NCBI GenBank assembly: GCA_963747965.1
Contig: CAVVGZ010000004.1
Span: 186,001 to 250,000, forward strand
DNA length: 64,000 nucleotides
Direction of reading: 5' to 3'
From: CAVVGZ01 sp963747965
GTDB taxonomy: Bacteria; Chloroflexota; Anaerolineae; Anaerolineales; Anaerolineaceae
A program made the position numbers and the translations under genes. Shown one piece after another: positions 46,289 to 55,503 of the stretch. Positions within the stretch are counted from its first letter, which is position 1. Every line of letters starts with the position of its first letter. The notes below the pieces were generated by a model that was not told the origin of the DNA, searched no databases, and saw only the letters and a program-made list of their open reading frames with translations.

Positions 46289-47221
46289 ATGAAGATAGCC
46301 AGTGACATTACCCAATTAATCGGAAATACACCACTTGTACGCCTTAATCGAATTACCCGGGGTTGCTCTGCTGAAGTCGTTGCCAAGCTGGAATACTTCA
46401 ATCCTGCTCACAGTGTTAAAGATCGTATAGGTATATCTATGATCTCAGAGGCTGAACGCGCAGGCCTGATAAATGAAGACTCCATCATCGTTGAACCAAC
46501 CAGCGGAAATACCGGAATCGCCCTGGCTATGGTTTGCGCAGCCCGTGGCTACCACTGCATCCTGACAATGCCCGAAACCATGAGCAAAGAGAGAAGAATC
46601 TTACTGCGTGCCTACGGGGCTGAATTAATCCTGACCCCCGGAACTGAAGGGATGGCAGGAGCAATTAAAAAAGCCGAAGAACTGGCAGCAAGTGATAAAC
46701 GATTCTTCATGCCCCAACAGTTTAATAACCCTGCCAATCCAAAGATCCACCGGGAGACAACGGCTGAGGAAATTTGGCGGGATACAGACGGTAAAGTGGA
46801 TATCCTGGTCGCCGGCGTGGGTACCGGCGGGACAATAACCGGTATCAGTGAAGTAATCAAGGCTAGAAAGCCGGGGGTTATCTCAATCGCTGTTGAACCG
46901 GAATCGTCAGCTGTTCTTTCCGGAAGGGAGAAAGGGCCCCATCCACTTCAAGGTATTGGAGCCGGTTTCGTACCGAAGGTCTTGAATACCAGTATCTATG
47001 ATGAGGTAATTCCGGTTAAATCAGATGATGCATTTCAAACCGCACGTGCTGCCGCCAGGGAGGAAGGGCTGCTGGTTGGAATATCATCCGGTGCAGCAAT
47101 CTGGGCGGCATTACAGGTGGCAAGGCGCCCGGAAAATGCCGGCAAACTCATTGTGGTTATTATCCCATCATTCGGGGAGAGGTATCTGAGTACAGCATTG
47201 TATTCCGATCTTGTTGATTAG
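46289..47221 (+). CDS. cysK: Cysteine synthase A (O-acetylserine sulfhydrylase)
   Basis: A 310-residue PLP enzyme. The PLP Lys is in SVKDRIGISM (about residue 46) within YFNPAHSVKDR; PTSGNTGIALAMVCA is the substrate loop, VAGVGTGGTITGISE binds the PLP phosphate, and VGISSGAAIWAA is near the C-terminus. It makes cysteine from O-acetylserine and sulfide. GGAGAA precedes the ATG. cysE follows after 21 nt, giving a compact cysteine operon behind a structured leader. Confidence 0.97.
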   Translation: MKIASDITQLIGNTPLVRLNRITRGCSAEVVAKLEYFNPAHSVKDRIGISMISEAERAGLINEDSIIVEPTSGNTGIALAMVCAARGYHCILTMPETMSKERRILLRAYGAELILTPGTEGMAGAIKKAEELAASDKRFFMPQQFNNPANPKIHRETTAEEIWRDTDGKVDILVAGVGTGGTITGISEVIKARKPGVISIAVEPESSAVLSGREKGPHPLQGIGAGFVPKVLNTSIYDEVIPVKSDDAFQTARAAAREEGLLVGISSGAAIWAALQVARRPENAGKLIVVIIPSFGERYLSTALYSDLVD

Positions 47222-47242
47222 GCTGGATGGAGGTAGTTTATT

Positions 47243-48013
47243 TTGAATAAAATAATTACATCGATAAAAGAAGATATTCAATCAGTGAAAGATCGCGACC
47301 CTGCTGCCAGGTCCACCCTTGAAATTATGCTGAGTTATCCCGGGTTACATGCATTATGGGGATACCGCATTTCCCACTGGATGTGGACGAACCAATTCAA
47401 AATGCTCGGGCGTTTATTTTCACAATTGGTACGCAGTCTCACCGGTATCGAAATCCACCCGGGTGCAACCATCGGGCCAGGCTTCTTTATCGACCATGGT
47501 ATGGGAGTGGTCATTGGCGAGACAACAGAGATCGGCAGGAACGTCACTCTTTATCATGGCGTGACCCTGGGTGGTGTCAGTATGCAGAAAGGGAAACGCC
47601 ATCCAACTCTGGAAGATAATGTTGTGGTGGGAGCCGGAGCAAAGATATTAGGTGCCATTGTGATTGGGGAAAGCAGCCGGATTGGTGCCAATGCCGTCGT
47701 TGTCAAACCAATTCCGCCGAATTCTGTCGTTGTAGGGGTACCCGGTCAGATTGTAGCCCGGAGCACACCCAAGGACATCAAACCGGACCTGGATCACAAC
47801 AAGCTGCCGGATACGATTGGTCTGTCGGTTGCTTCCATGATGGAGCGTATCGATGCCCTTGAGCAAAAACTTCAAGCAACAAAGGATGTGATTCAACCGG
47901 TTTTGGAACATATCAATGGTCAAAAAAATGGAAATGGCAACGGACTGAAACCCGAACAGCATCTCCATCCCCCAGACCACGGAATCTGGCACGGGGAAGA
48001 TTTCATGATATAA
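47243..48013 (+). CDS. cysE: Serine O-acetyltransferase
   Basis: A 256-residue acetyltransferase with an N-terminal helical domain (RDPAARSTLEIMLSYPGLHALWGYRISHWM, in shorter pieces) and a left-handed beta-helix of hexapeptide repeats (IEIHPGATIGPGFFIDHGMG, then VVIGETTEIGRNVTLYHGVT). It ends in an Asn/Gly-rich linker and a His-rich tail. It acetylates serine for CysK. The start is TTG at 47243, with GGAGG upstream. Confidence 0.95.
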   Translation: MNKIITSIKEDIQSVKDRDPAARSTLEIMLSYPGLHALWGYRISHWMWTNQFKMLGRLFSQLVRSLTGIEIHPGATIGPGFFIDHGMGVVIGETTEIGRNVTLYHGVTLGGVSMQKGKRHPTLEDNVVVGAGAKILGAIVIGESSRIGANAVVVKPIPPNSVVVGVPGQIVARSTPKDIKPDLDHNKLPDTIGLSVASMMERIDALEQKLQATKDVIQPVLEHINGQKNGNGNGLKPEQHLHPPDHGIWHGEDFMI

Positions 48014-48019
48014 ACGTTA

Positions 48020-48051
48020 ATAGGTTGGCTGCGCATGCCAGCCTATTTTTT
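48020..48051 (+). terminator. Rho-independent terminator after cysE
   Basis: Stem ATAGGTTGGC / GCCAGCCTAT (48020-48029 and 48037-48046), one G-T pair, 7-nt loop, then a T run. It overlaps the 3' end of the convergent CAP gene. Confidence 0.85.
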
Positions 48052-49060
48052 ATGGTTTTTCCCGGTGCTGCAGGACACTGAGCCCAATCAAAATAATTCC
48101 CAGGGCAGAGATCCCGATAAGGATAAACCCAATCGAACGGCTGTTATCAAAATACTGACTCGATATACCCGGTCCCAATAAACCGGGTGTCGGTGATGGG
48201 GTTAGGGTTGGGGTCCCGGTCGCTAAATCTGGTTTTCTTGTACTTGATGGGACAATAGTGCTGGTGGCGGGGACCGGTGTTTCAGTGAAGGTTGAAGTTA
48301 CAGTAGGAGTATTTGCCATTCGGACCAACAGCGATTGACCGGTAAAAATTTGGGGATTGCTTGCGGAGAGTCCGTTCAAATTGACAATATTTTCAATAGT
48401 GGTGTTATAGGCAATTGCGATACTCCATACTGCCTGCCCGGCTTCAACAGGATGATAAATTGCCCCGTCGGTTTGGGGCGTAGCCACCAGAACTTCCACC
48501 ACACCGGAATCTACTTCGGGAGTTAATTTGCTGGACGTAACAGTACCAGTAGACGAATCGGCGGTTGCCAGTTGCTTAATCATACACACATCTACGGCAT
48601 AGAACAGCGATGCATCCTTCCTGGAAATCCCGGCGCCAATATATTCATAGTCCGGGTTTAATAGAACCAGTTCCCTGTCTTTTGCATTGTTCCACACCGA
48701 GTTGAGGACTGTATCAATCGTTGTCGAGATGGAAGTAAAGGCAATCGATTCTCCACAGACAACCGTATCACCATCTCCATACCCTGCAGCGATGGCACGA
48801 TCTGTTACATTGGATTTGTCCTCACTGAAATAAGTGTAGCGGTTGATTGCTGCCTGGTAGTCCGAATGTCCCTGAGCAGAACTCATTAATCTTTCGTCCG
48901 AGGTAAGGGGTGTTAGCCCTGCCTCCAATCGAAGTTGATTAATCGCCTCAACAATTGAATCCGGGGTTGGAGGGTTGGTCTGGGCATAAGCAGAAAACAC
49001 CGGTTTACCAATGAGCAGAAAAAAGCCGATGACTGCCAGTTTTAGGATGATTTTCTTCAT
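48050..49060 (-). CDS. CAP/SCP-domain protein with LysM and C-terminal membrane anchor
   Basis: A 336-residue surface protein: signal peptide (about 1-26), CAP domain (about 32-155: LRLEAGLTPLTSDERLMSSA, then GHSDYQAAINRY, GESIAF, YEYIGAGIS), LysM-like repeat (about 208-250: VEAGQAVWSIAIAYNTTIEN), a Thr/Pro-rich linker and a membrane helix (SIGFILIGISALGIILIGLSVL). CAP proteins of this sort are secreted with mostly unknown roles; LysM implies peptidoglycan or glycan binding. It is a diverged paralogue of the damaged gene at 49139-50092. Confidence 0.88.
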   Translation of the reverse strand: MKKIILKLAVIGFFLLIGKPVFSAYAQTNPPTPDSIVEAINQLRLEAGLTPLTSDERLMSSAQGHSDYQAAINRYTYFSEDKSNVTDRAIAAGYGDGDTVVCGESIAFTSISTTIDTVLNSVWNNAKDRELVLLNPDYEYIGAGISRKDASLFYAVDVCMIKQLATADSSTGTVTSSKLTPEVDSGVVEVLVATPQTDGAIYHPVEAGQAVWSIAIAYNTTIENIVNLNGLSASNPQIFTGQSLLVRMANTPTVTSTFTETPVPATSTIVPSSTRKPDLATGTPTLTPSPTPGLLGPGISSQYFDNSRSIGFILIGISALGIILIGLSVLQHREKP

Positions 49061-49069
49061 GGCGGAGGA

Positions 49070-49097
49070 ATTATAAACGAATAAAGATTATTGCAAA
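49070..49097 (-). promoter_or_regulatory. Promoter adjoining the CAP/LysM gene start
   Basis: On the minus strand TTTGCA (49092-49097), a 16-nt spacer and TATAAT (49070-49075), with 9 nt to the ATG at 49060. The predicted leader is about 2-3 nt. The intervening TCCTCCGCC is not a ribosome site but a pyrimidine-rich sequence. Confidence 0.5.
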
Positions 49098-49138
49098 GGT
49101 CATCCAGAAGGGATAGACAAACCACTCCTTGTTTGCAT

Positions 49139-50092
49139 TTATGATCTGGTAAACCAGGAGAATATCACAAAAATCAATCCCGCTATACAGAGTACAACAA
49201 TGCCAACACCCAGGTACCGGTAATTAAATTCAATGCCCTTTTGTTCGGATTCAGCCAAATCCGGGGTCGGTGTAGTGGATGGGAACAATGTTGCGCTGTG
49301 GCTCTTTATTGGTGTATTTGTTGCTGTCGGATTCAGAACCGGAGGTGTTACAGTAGGAGTGTCAGGGATGACCGGGGTGGAAGTCACCGGCAGCGGAGGA
49401 TGGATGAGCAGCTCTTGCCCAACATATAAAATGGGATTGATTGGATCGAGATTGTTTAACGAAGCAATATCAGCAATTTTAATTCCATATGCAATCGCAA
49501 TACTCCATGGAGCCTGCCCAGGCTGCACAACGTGCACAATCGAGCCATCATCCTGCGGGACAGCAGTCTGAACTGCAACAATCTCTTCTATAATGGTTGG
49601 AACGGATGTTTGTAAGTTTTGATTACTGGCGCTGGAACTATTCCTGCTTGTACCTCCCCCTGTTTGAATTACATTGAGAGTGTAATACACAAATCCATCA
49701 ACAACAGTGACACCTGCCCCTACCAAACCGGATTCATAACCAACCATTGTATTCATATGGACTGGAATCCGCCCAAATCGAATAGACGGCAGCCTGTATT
49801 GATAGACCATCACCGCCCGCAATATTTTCTTCAATACCCGATAAGACCAGGGAGAGGACCCGTCCGCCCTGGTATGGGTTAATTCCCCTATAGATGCCTG
49901 GTAATCCGAATGTGCTTGCGCCTGAGCCATCAGGCTGCCATCAACCGTATAAGGCAGCAGCCCATTTGAAGCCCGCAGCGCATTAACTTCATTGATCAAA
50001 TCCTGGGCACTTCCTGATTGTGCTTTGACCCCGCCAGGAAATGACGCCAGAATAACCAAAAATAGAAGGAAATAAATGAGATAACGCTGCAA
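49139..50092 (-). CDS. CAP/LysM surface protein with a scrambled segment (compensating frameshifts)
   Basis: A 317-residue product: signal peptide (1-24), CAP domain start (LINEVNALRASNGLLPYTVD, then QAHSDYQASIGELTHTRADG), a stretch KKILRAVMVYQYRLPSIRFG that does not look like CAP, then MNTMVGYESGLVGAGVTVVD, LysM (VQPGQAPWSIAIAYGIKIAD), a Thr/Pro linker and a membrane helix. Read one frame away, the same bases give EENIAGGDGLSIQAAVYSIW and ADSSP, the expected CAP core. Hence shifts near 49833 and 49757-49762 cancel, and about a dozen residues (AAGYG region) seem lost. The start is TTG at 50092 with AGGAAG upstream. Confidence 0.82.
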   Translation of the reverse strand: MQRYLIYFLLFLVILASFPGGVKAQSGSAQDLINEVNALRASNGLLPYTVDGSLMAQAQAHSDYQASIGELTHTRADGSSPWSYRVLKKILRAVMVYQYRLPSIRFGRIPVHMNTMVGYESGLVGAGVTVVDGFVYYTLNVIQTGGGTSRNSSSASNQNLQTSVPTIIEEIVAVQTAVPQDDGSIVHVVQPGQAPWSIAIAYGIKIADIASLNNLDPINPILYVGQELLIHPPLPVTSTPVIPDTPTVTPPVLNPTATNTPIKSHSATLFPSTTPTPDLAESEQKGIEFNYRYLGVGIVVLCIAGLIFVIFSWFTRS

Positions 50093-50158
50093 AGTTAATG
50101 CACTTCCTGCAAACCCATTGCAGGTATTCGCAGGTAGAAGTGAATCTTTATCATGAAA

Positions 50159-50574
50159 TTAAACAATTTTTTCGCCAGGCAGGTTGCCCATTGCCTCAGC
50201 CGCCACCAAAAAATCGGTTGCTGAAACCATCCCGACCAGGTCCCCATTGTCATTCACAACCGGGATGTGATGGATATGAAATTTTTGCATATTTTCTGCA
50301 CATTCTTTAAGCGACATGTCTTTTTTCACGGTTACCAGAGGAGTTGACATGATTTCTCGAACTTTTACCAGGCTTGGATTCTTATCTTTGGCTATAATTT
50401 TGTCGCAAATATCTGTTGATGTAAGGATGCCGTAAGCGGGATTATCTTCAGATTTTTCAACGATAAGACTATGGATATAACGACGCCGCATTAAGAAAGG
50501 GCGTCTTTTACAGTGCTATCCGGATGGATATAAACAAGCAGGTCAATCATCCAATCACCGACAGAAAATTTCAT
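50159..50574 (-). pseudogene. CBS-pair protein gene, interrupted by a single-base deletion
   Basis: From ATG at 50574 (AAAGGAT upstream) the frame gives KFSVGDWMIDLLVYIHPDST then VKDALS and a TAA at 50491-50493. The next frame begins MRRRYIHSLIVEKSEDNPAY at 50491 and continues to 50159. Adding one T to the short T run near 50493 gives ALSLMRRRYIHSLIV and a complete two-CBS protein of about 138 residues (second CBS: REIMSTPLVTVKKDMSLKE, then IPVVNDNGDLVGMVSATDF). It is probably a ligand-binding regulatory protein; loss or assembly error undetermined. Confidence 0.82.
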
Positions 50575-50699
50575 TTGTGTATCCTTTCATGGTTCTAAAA
50601 AGCCTTGTTTCCTTACCACCTTAGAATGATGAATCTCATCGGATCATTTCTCTCAAGTATAGCAGAAACTACTTGACGTGATCAACCGGTAAAGATAAA

Positions 50700-51470
50700 T
50701 TATATAGACCAGGACCATTGATCGATTTTAGAAATATTCTGGTGAGATGTCAGGTCAAGGGTCAATGGCGTAATACTGACATACCCGTTAGCCAGTTCGC
50801 CGATATCTGTGCCTTCCTCAATCACTCCCGATGGTCCATCTCCACCAATCCAATAATAGGCTCTCTGACGTGGATCCTGGCGTTCTATCAAGACATCATG
50901 GTATATTCGCAAACCTTGCCGGGTTATTTTATATCCTTTGATTTCTTCCAGGGCAATATTGGGGATATTTACATTCAGGAAAAAATTTTTGGGTAATTCA
51001 TTTTCCAGTAATAACCCAACTACTTTTTTTGCTGCTGTCGAAGACCCCCGATAATCAAGTCCACCAGGCGTATGTTCCGGACCATCCAGAGAAAATGACA
51101 CTCCGCATACACCCCAAATAACCGCTTCCATGGCTGCTGTTACCGTACCCGAGTAAGTGACATCATGACCAAGATTCGCCGAAGGGTTAATACCAACTAC
51201 AACCAGATCTACCGGCTTTTTTAATAAACCCAATAAAGCCAGGGCAACGCAATCGGATGGGGCTCCGTCGGTTGCAAGGGCGTTCATTCCATTATCCAGA
51301 ATCACCGATTGTACCCTTAAAGGTCTATGAAGTGTCTTGACATGTCCGGAAATGGACCAGTTATGATCGGGTGCCAGTATATCCACATTGCCAAAAGGCA
51401 CCATTGCTTCTGCAAGTGCCATTAATCCAGGAGCTTTTACGCCATCATCATTTGTTACAAGAATATTCAT
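50700..51470 (-). CDS. surE: 5'/3'-nucleotidase SurE
   Basis: A 256-residue SurE phosphatase. The N-terminal ILVTNDDGVKAPGLMALAEA has the metal-binding Asp-Asp; DILAPDHNWSISGH, GINPSANLGHDVTYSGTVTA and PSDCVALA follow in order. It removes phosphate from nucleoside monophosphates and is linked to stationary-phase survival. GGGAAAA precedes the ATG. The surrounding genes are independent. Confidence 0.96.
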   Translation of the reverse strand: MNILVTNDDGVKAPGLMALAEAMVPFGNVDILAPDHNWSISGHVKTLHRPLRVQSVILDNGMNALATDGAPSDCVALALLGLLKKPVDLVVVGINPSANLGHDVTYSGTVTAAMEAVIWGVCGVSFSLDGPEHTPGGLDYRGSSTAAKKVVGLLLENELPKNFFLNVNIPNIALEEIKGYKITRQGLRIYHDVLIERQDPRQRAYYWIGGDGPSGVIEEGTDIGELANGYVSITPLTLDLTSHQNISKIDQWSWSI

Positions 51471-51546
51471 TTATTTTCCCACAGTGTTCCAGGATGCCCT
51501 GATTATAATGGAACGATGCCTGTCCGAATTTAACAGGTTTTTGGAA

Positions 51547-53445
51547 TCAATCATCGAATTCTGGAATTGGAGGGACCTCAGGTTTTCGCTTCATCCAGTC
51601 CTTAATAATGAGTGAACCGGATTGAATTAAATCAATTCCCCAGCCGCGTAAAGGTACTTCAAGTTCACCTTTATGGCAGACGGTGCTCAAATTGGCATGG
51701 TCTACCCAGTTTTTAAGATCTGCCAGTTTCTTTTTTTGCTCTAAAAGGTCGGGCGTTGATGTGACAATCTCGTCAATCTCCGGAATTAATTGAATCGCTT
51801 TGCGTATGCGAGCATCTGTAGCTTCAGCCACATCTGCGGGGATAACACCTGTCTGGCCTTTAATTTCATTCAAACGCCTTCCAGCTTCGTAGGTAACAGC
51901 AACAAGCTGATCGCGGTTCATCCATTTTGTTTCATAATTCAGGACATATTTCCAGCTTGGTGATAAAAGCAGCTGACGATGTTCTTCAAGTGTCCTGGCA
52001 AACATTCGAAATCCATGTTTTTTCGGGTTCTCGAAAGCCCGGCTGCCCGGGTCCAGGAATGGTGCCATGGGAGAAATAAGCGGGACCAGGCGGTGATCAT
52101 TCGGGGATGAGTACCTGTTTATCAGGTTCCGTGAATATTCAACTGTATCCAGAACAGACTCGGCGGTTTGCTCCTTGATTCCGGTCATAAAAAAGAGATC
52201 AAAACGCTGGCATCCATTTTCAAGGGCATATTGAATGGAATTCTCCAGTTGCTCATTTGAATAAGGCCTTCCAAAAGCACGGCGAACCTGTTCATCATGG
52301 GATTCCATGGAAATTTCAACAGTGTAATGAGACAATGCTTTTCCAAGCCTTTCGAAAAACGACCTGGGGGGAGCATCATAAAATTCAAATAAAATTGGTT
52401 TTGTATATCCTGAGAGTGCTTCCATAAACCGGTTGGCATAATCATCACCTGCATGGCGTATATCACCCAGGACCATCACCGGAGCCTTGCTGAACTTGCC
52501 AATTGAGCGGATATCTCCGGCTAATTTTTCAGGAGAGCGGAAAGCCGGATTTTGCCGGTTAAAGAAGTTCCTGAAACTGCATGCAGAACCCCCGCAAGTT
52601 ACACAGTTGTAACTGCATCCATGCAGTGTCATGGCTGCAGTTGCCGGGTATGTCAACCAATTGCGAAACGGAAGATGACCAATCAAATCACGGTAACGGA
52701 TTACTGAACGCATGATATGGGTATAGTCAATTTCCTGGTCATCAAGGTTATCCGGTACATGAGAAAGAGGATTAATGCAGGGATTACCTTCATGATCCTT
52801 CCAAACCAGGTTGGGAATGCGCTGAATTCTTCGATAATCCGGCGACCCCGCTCCGGGATGGGCACTTCCCCCGGATTTGAGGTATTTCATCAATACCAAC
52901 AAAGGCAGTTCGGTTGAATCGCCCCGTAAAATAAAATCAACACAAGAATATCGGATCAATTCTTCATGGAAATATGTGGAAGAAAACCCACCGAATATCA
53001 CCGGATGGTTTGGTTTCACGCGCTTTATAATCCTGGCAACTTCAATAGAGCCGTGGGCATGAGGAAGCCAGTGCAGGTCAATTCCAAATGCTAATGGATC
53101 CAGGCCAGCCAGGTAGGATTCCACATTAAAATCCCGGCTGTACAGCATGCGTACCGCCAGGTTTATGATGCGGGCTTGATATCCATGGCGGTCCAAATAT
53201 TCTGCCATCGATGTAAATCCAATTGGGTACATCTCAAATACAGTTGTGGACGGAACCATATCACTTACCGGTCCGGAGAGGATCGCCTCATTCCGAAAAT
53301 CAAAAACACTTGGAGCATGCAGGAGTATTAGATCGGGATTATTCATATCGATTTCTTTGTATGGATAATTCGGGCACAATTTATCAAGTATTTCTTCTAA
53401 CCCTGATTGTAACTGACAGAACACCAATAATTTTTCGCCAATCAT
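51547..53445 (-). CDS. B12-binding radical SAM protein
   Basis: Up to 632 residues. N-terminal cobalamin-binding-like Rossmann domain (about 35-190: NPDLILLHAPSVFDFR, then GIDLHWLPHAHGSIEVARII), then the radical SAM core with Cys-x3-Cys-x2-Cys in HGCSYNCVTCGGS near residue 276. The C-terminal 150 residues are helical. Related enzymes include methyltransferases and Fe-S-dependent modifying enzymes, but the target is unknown. The start may be ATG 53445, or 53346 (MNNPDLILLHAPS), which begins at the domain. A TATAAT on the minus strand at 53469-53474 lies upstream. Confidence 0.87.
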   Translation of the reverse strand: MIGEKLLVFCQLQSGLEEILDKLCPNYPYKEIDMNNPDLILLHAPSVFDFRNEAILSGPVSDMVPSTTVFEMYPIGFTSMAEYLDRHGYQARIINLAVRMLYSRDFNVESYLAGLDPLAFGIDLHWLPHAHGSIEVARIIKRVKPNHPVIFGGFSSTYFHEELIRYSCVDFILRGDSTELPLLVLMKYLKSGGSAHPGAGSPDYRRIQRIPNLVWKDHEGNPCINPLSHVPDNLDDQEIDYTHIMRSVIRYRDLIGHLPFRNWLTYPATAAMTLHGCSYNCVTCGGSACSFRNFFNRQNPAFRSPEKLAGDIRSIGKFSKAPVMVLGDIRHAGDDYANRFMEALSGYTKPILFEFYDAPPRSFFERLGKALSHYTVEISMESHDEQVRRAFGRPYSNEQLENSIQYALENGCQRFDLFFMTGIKEQTAESVLDTVEYSRNLINRYSSPNDHRLVPLISPMAPFLDPGSRAFENPKKHGFRMFARTLEEHRQLLLSPSWKYVLNYETKWMNRDQLVAVTYEAGRRLNEIKGQTGVIPADVAEATDARIRKAIQLIPEIDEIVTSTPDLLEQKKKLADLKNWVDHANLSTVCHKGELEVPLRGWGIDLIQSGSLIIKDWMKRKPEVPPIPEFDD

Positions 53446-53534
53446 CCTTAGTTTGGTTGACGAAAATCATTATAAATGCAGAATATGATAATATACTTTT
53501 TACAATCCAGAATATTATCTTGTTGAGGTGTTTG

Positions 53535-54482
53535 ATGAAGCATCCCACTGCACAATTTCCTGTGAAAACCTTTATGGTAATATTTTTAGCCATAGTTTCT
53601 ATCCTTATTCTATCTATACCCACCATAGTCTACGCCCAGGAAGATATTAAAATTGGCAGGTTACAAATTGATATATGGCCGGAATATGACCGTCCGGATG
53701 TTTTAGTCATTTACCGCATTGTCCTATCACCTGAAAATGCACTGCCTGCAAAAATGGAGTTCCGTATTCCGCTTGAAGCCAATAAACCACTCAATCTTGC
53801 GGCAAAAGATGCGGATGGAATGCTCTACAATCTGGATTACACAACCCGGATCGAGGGAGATTGGATCTGGGTGTCTTTCACCACCCCATCACAGGAAATC
53901 CAGCTTGAATATTATGATCCGCGTCTTCTAAAAACCGATCTTACCCGTGAATTTGAATATCGTTGGCCGGGAGATTACACGGTTGAAGAGACCGTGATAC
54001 AGATTCAAGAACCAATAAATACAACCAGAATGGAAATCAGTCCTGACCTGGGCGAAGGCGTGCCCGGAAATGACGGACTGACTTATTATATTTCCTCAAT
54101 TGGCTCCCTGGATCAAAACACTCCGTTCAGCATTCAAATTGAATATGACAAAACCGACGATACCCTGAGTTCAAGCCAGGTGCCTGTGTTTCCAAGCGAG
54201 CCAATTGGACAACAAACCCAGGGACGAACCTCCCTGGGCGAGGTGATTCCCTGGGTTTTAGGTGTACTGGGAGCGGTGATGATTGTGGGGGGTGGCTTTT
54301 GGTACTGGCATACCGGTAGGGATATTCAAAAGACTCGAAAAAAGCACCGCCAGGCAAGAACCCTGGATGATGAGGAAAAAACACAACCAGAGACAGCCAT
54401 CTACTGTCACAAATGTGGAAAAAGAGCGGCGGACGGAGACTTATTTTGCCGGGTGTGCGGCACTAAACTACAGTTCGAATGA
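53535..54482 (+). CDS. Secreted/membrane protein with C-terminal zinc ribbon
   Basis: A 315-residue protein: signal peptide (about 12-36, VIFLAIVSILILSIPTIVYA), external beta-rich domain (about 37-225), membrane helix (VIPWVLGVLGAVMIVGGGFW) and a cytoplasmic tail ending in a double zinc knuckle CHKCGKRAADGDLFCRVCG. I recognise no named family beyond this architecture. ATG 53535 begins at the signal peptide; the longer upstream frame is antisense to the radical SAM gene. It may sense an external signal, but that is inference. Confidence 0.82.
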   Translation: MKHPTAQFPVKTFMVIFLAIVSILILSIPTIVYAQEDIKIGRLQIDIWPEYDRPDVLVIYRIVLSPENALPAKMEFRIPLEANKPLNLAAKDADGMLYNLDYTTRIEGDWIWVSFTTPSQEIQLEYYDPRLLKTDLTREFEYRWPGDYTVEETVIQIQEPINTTRMEISPDLGEGVPGNDGLTYYISSIGSLDQNTPFSIQIEYDKTDDTLSSSQVPVFPSEPIGQQTQGRTSLGEVIPWVLGVLGAVMIVGGGFWYWHTGRDIQKTRKKHRQARTLDDEEKTQPETAIYCHKCGKRAADGDLFCRVCGTKLQFE

Positions 54483-54543
54483 GAAACAGCAATACGATAA
54501 ATTTTCCGGAAGGGATGGGCTGGGAATAATTCTCTCTGGCAGA

Positions 54544-55467
54544 TTAACTTTCCTTGATGTACCCCATCATTTTCAATGCCTCCTGCTTATTTCGCCAATT
54601 TTTATTTACTTTTACCTTTAAATCCAGGAATACCTTCCTCCCGCTCATCAACTCAATTTCCTTACGGGCAGTTGTTCCAATGGCTTTCAGTGTAGCTGCT
54701 CCCTTCCCGATGACAATACCTTTATGGGATTCCCTTTCCACATACAGGGTAGCCACAATATGGGCGCCAGTTTCTCCGCGTTCATTGAATTCATCGATAT
54801 GAATCCCGATTGAATATGGCACTTCATCCCGCAGATGCACCAGGGCAGCGGAGCGGATTAATTCTGCCGCAATTTCCCTCTCAAATTGGTCAGTAATCTG
54901 CTGGGAATCAAAGAAGGGTTGTCCTGGAGGGAGTTTTTGGATGATGCCTTTCAATAATTCCTTACACCCAAATCCTGTTTTTGCAGACAAATGGAACACT
55001 TCTGCGTTGGGCAGCATTTCTTGAAACCTTTTGATATTATCTTCCAGCAGCTGACGGCTGGATGTCCGATCCACCTTGTTCACCGCCAGGATAATTGGTA
55101 TTTCAATCGGGATTTTTTTTAAGGATTCCAGCAGCAGCACATCATCGCTGTGTGGTTTTTCACTTCCATCAACGATCCAAATAATGACATCAGCATCTTC
55201 CAGGGAGGATTTTATCGCCTCAATCATGAATCTGCCAAGCTCGTGGGTAGGATGGTGCATCCCGGGAGTGTCAACAAAGATGATCTGGGCATCTTCAAGG
55301 GTTAGAATGCCTAGCTGTTTCCGTTGAGTAGTTTGCGGCTTCGGTGTTACGGGAGCAATCATTTGCTCCAGAAAAGCGTTTACCAGGGTTGATTTGCCAA
55401 CATTTGGGCGGCCTACCAGGGCGGCATATCCGGCTTTATATCCTTGGGGGTACAATACATTATTCAT
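54544..55467 (-). CDS. era: GTPase Era
   Basis: A 307-residue GTPase for 16S rRNA maturation. G1 GRPNVGKSTLVNAFL, G2/G3 region TPKPQTTQ and DTPGMHHP, G4 NKVD, and the C-terminal KH domain with HKGIVIGKGAATLKAIGTTA. Era KH domains bind the 3' end of 16S rRNA. ATG 55467 follows a GGAGG about 16 nt upstream, which is long; ATG 55503 adds 12 residues. Confidence 0.96.
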   Translation of the reverse strand: MNNVLYPQGYKAGYAALVGRPNVGKSTLVNAFLEQMIAPVTPKPQTTQRKQLGILTLEDAQIIFVDTPGMHHPTHELGRFMIEAIKSSLEDADVIIWIVDGSEKPHSDDVLLLESLKKIPIEIPIILAVNKVDRTSSRQLLEDNIKRFQEMLPNAEVFHLSAKTGFGCKELLKGIIQKLPPGQPFFDSQQITDQFEREIAAELIRSAALVHLRDEVPYSIGIHIDEFNERGETGAHIVATLYVERESHKGIVIGKGAATLKAIGTTARKEIELMSGRKVFLDLKVKVNKNWRNKQEALKMMGYIKES

Positions 55468-55503
55468 AATTATTAGGGGAATTCCTCCTTGTGACCTAAT
55501 CAT

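Noticed and set aside
53223..53534. Upstream extension of the zinc-ribbon protein gene (long in-frame start at 53223)
   Set aside because: The extra residues are antisense to the radical SAM gene and lack protein character; the signal peptide begins at the ATG at 53535.
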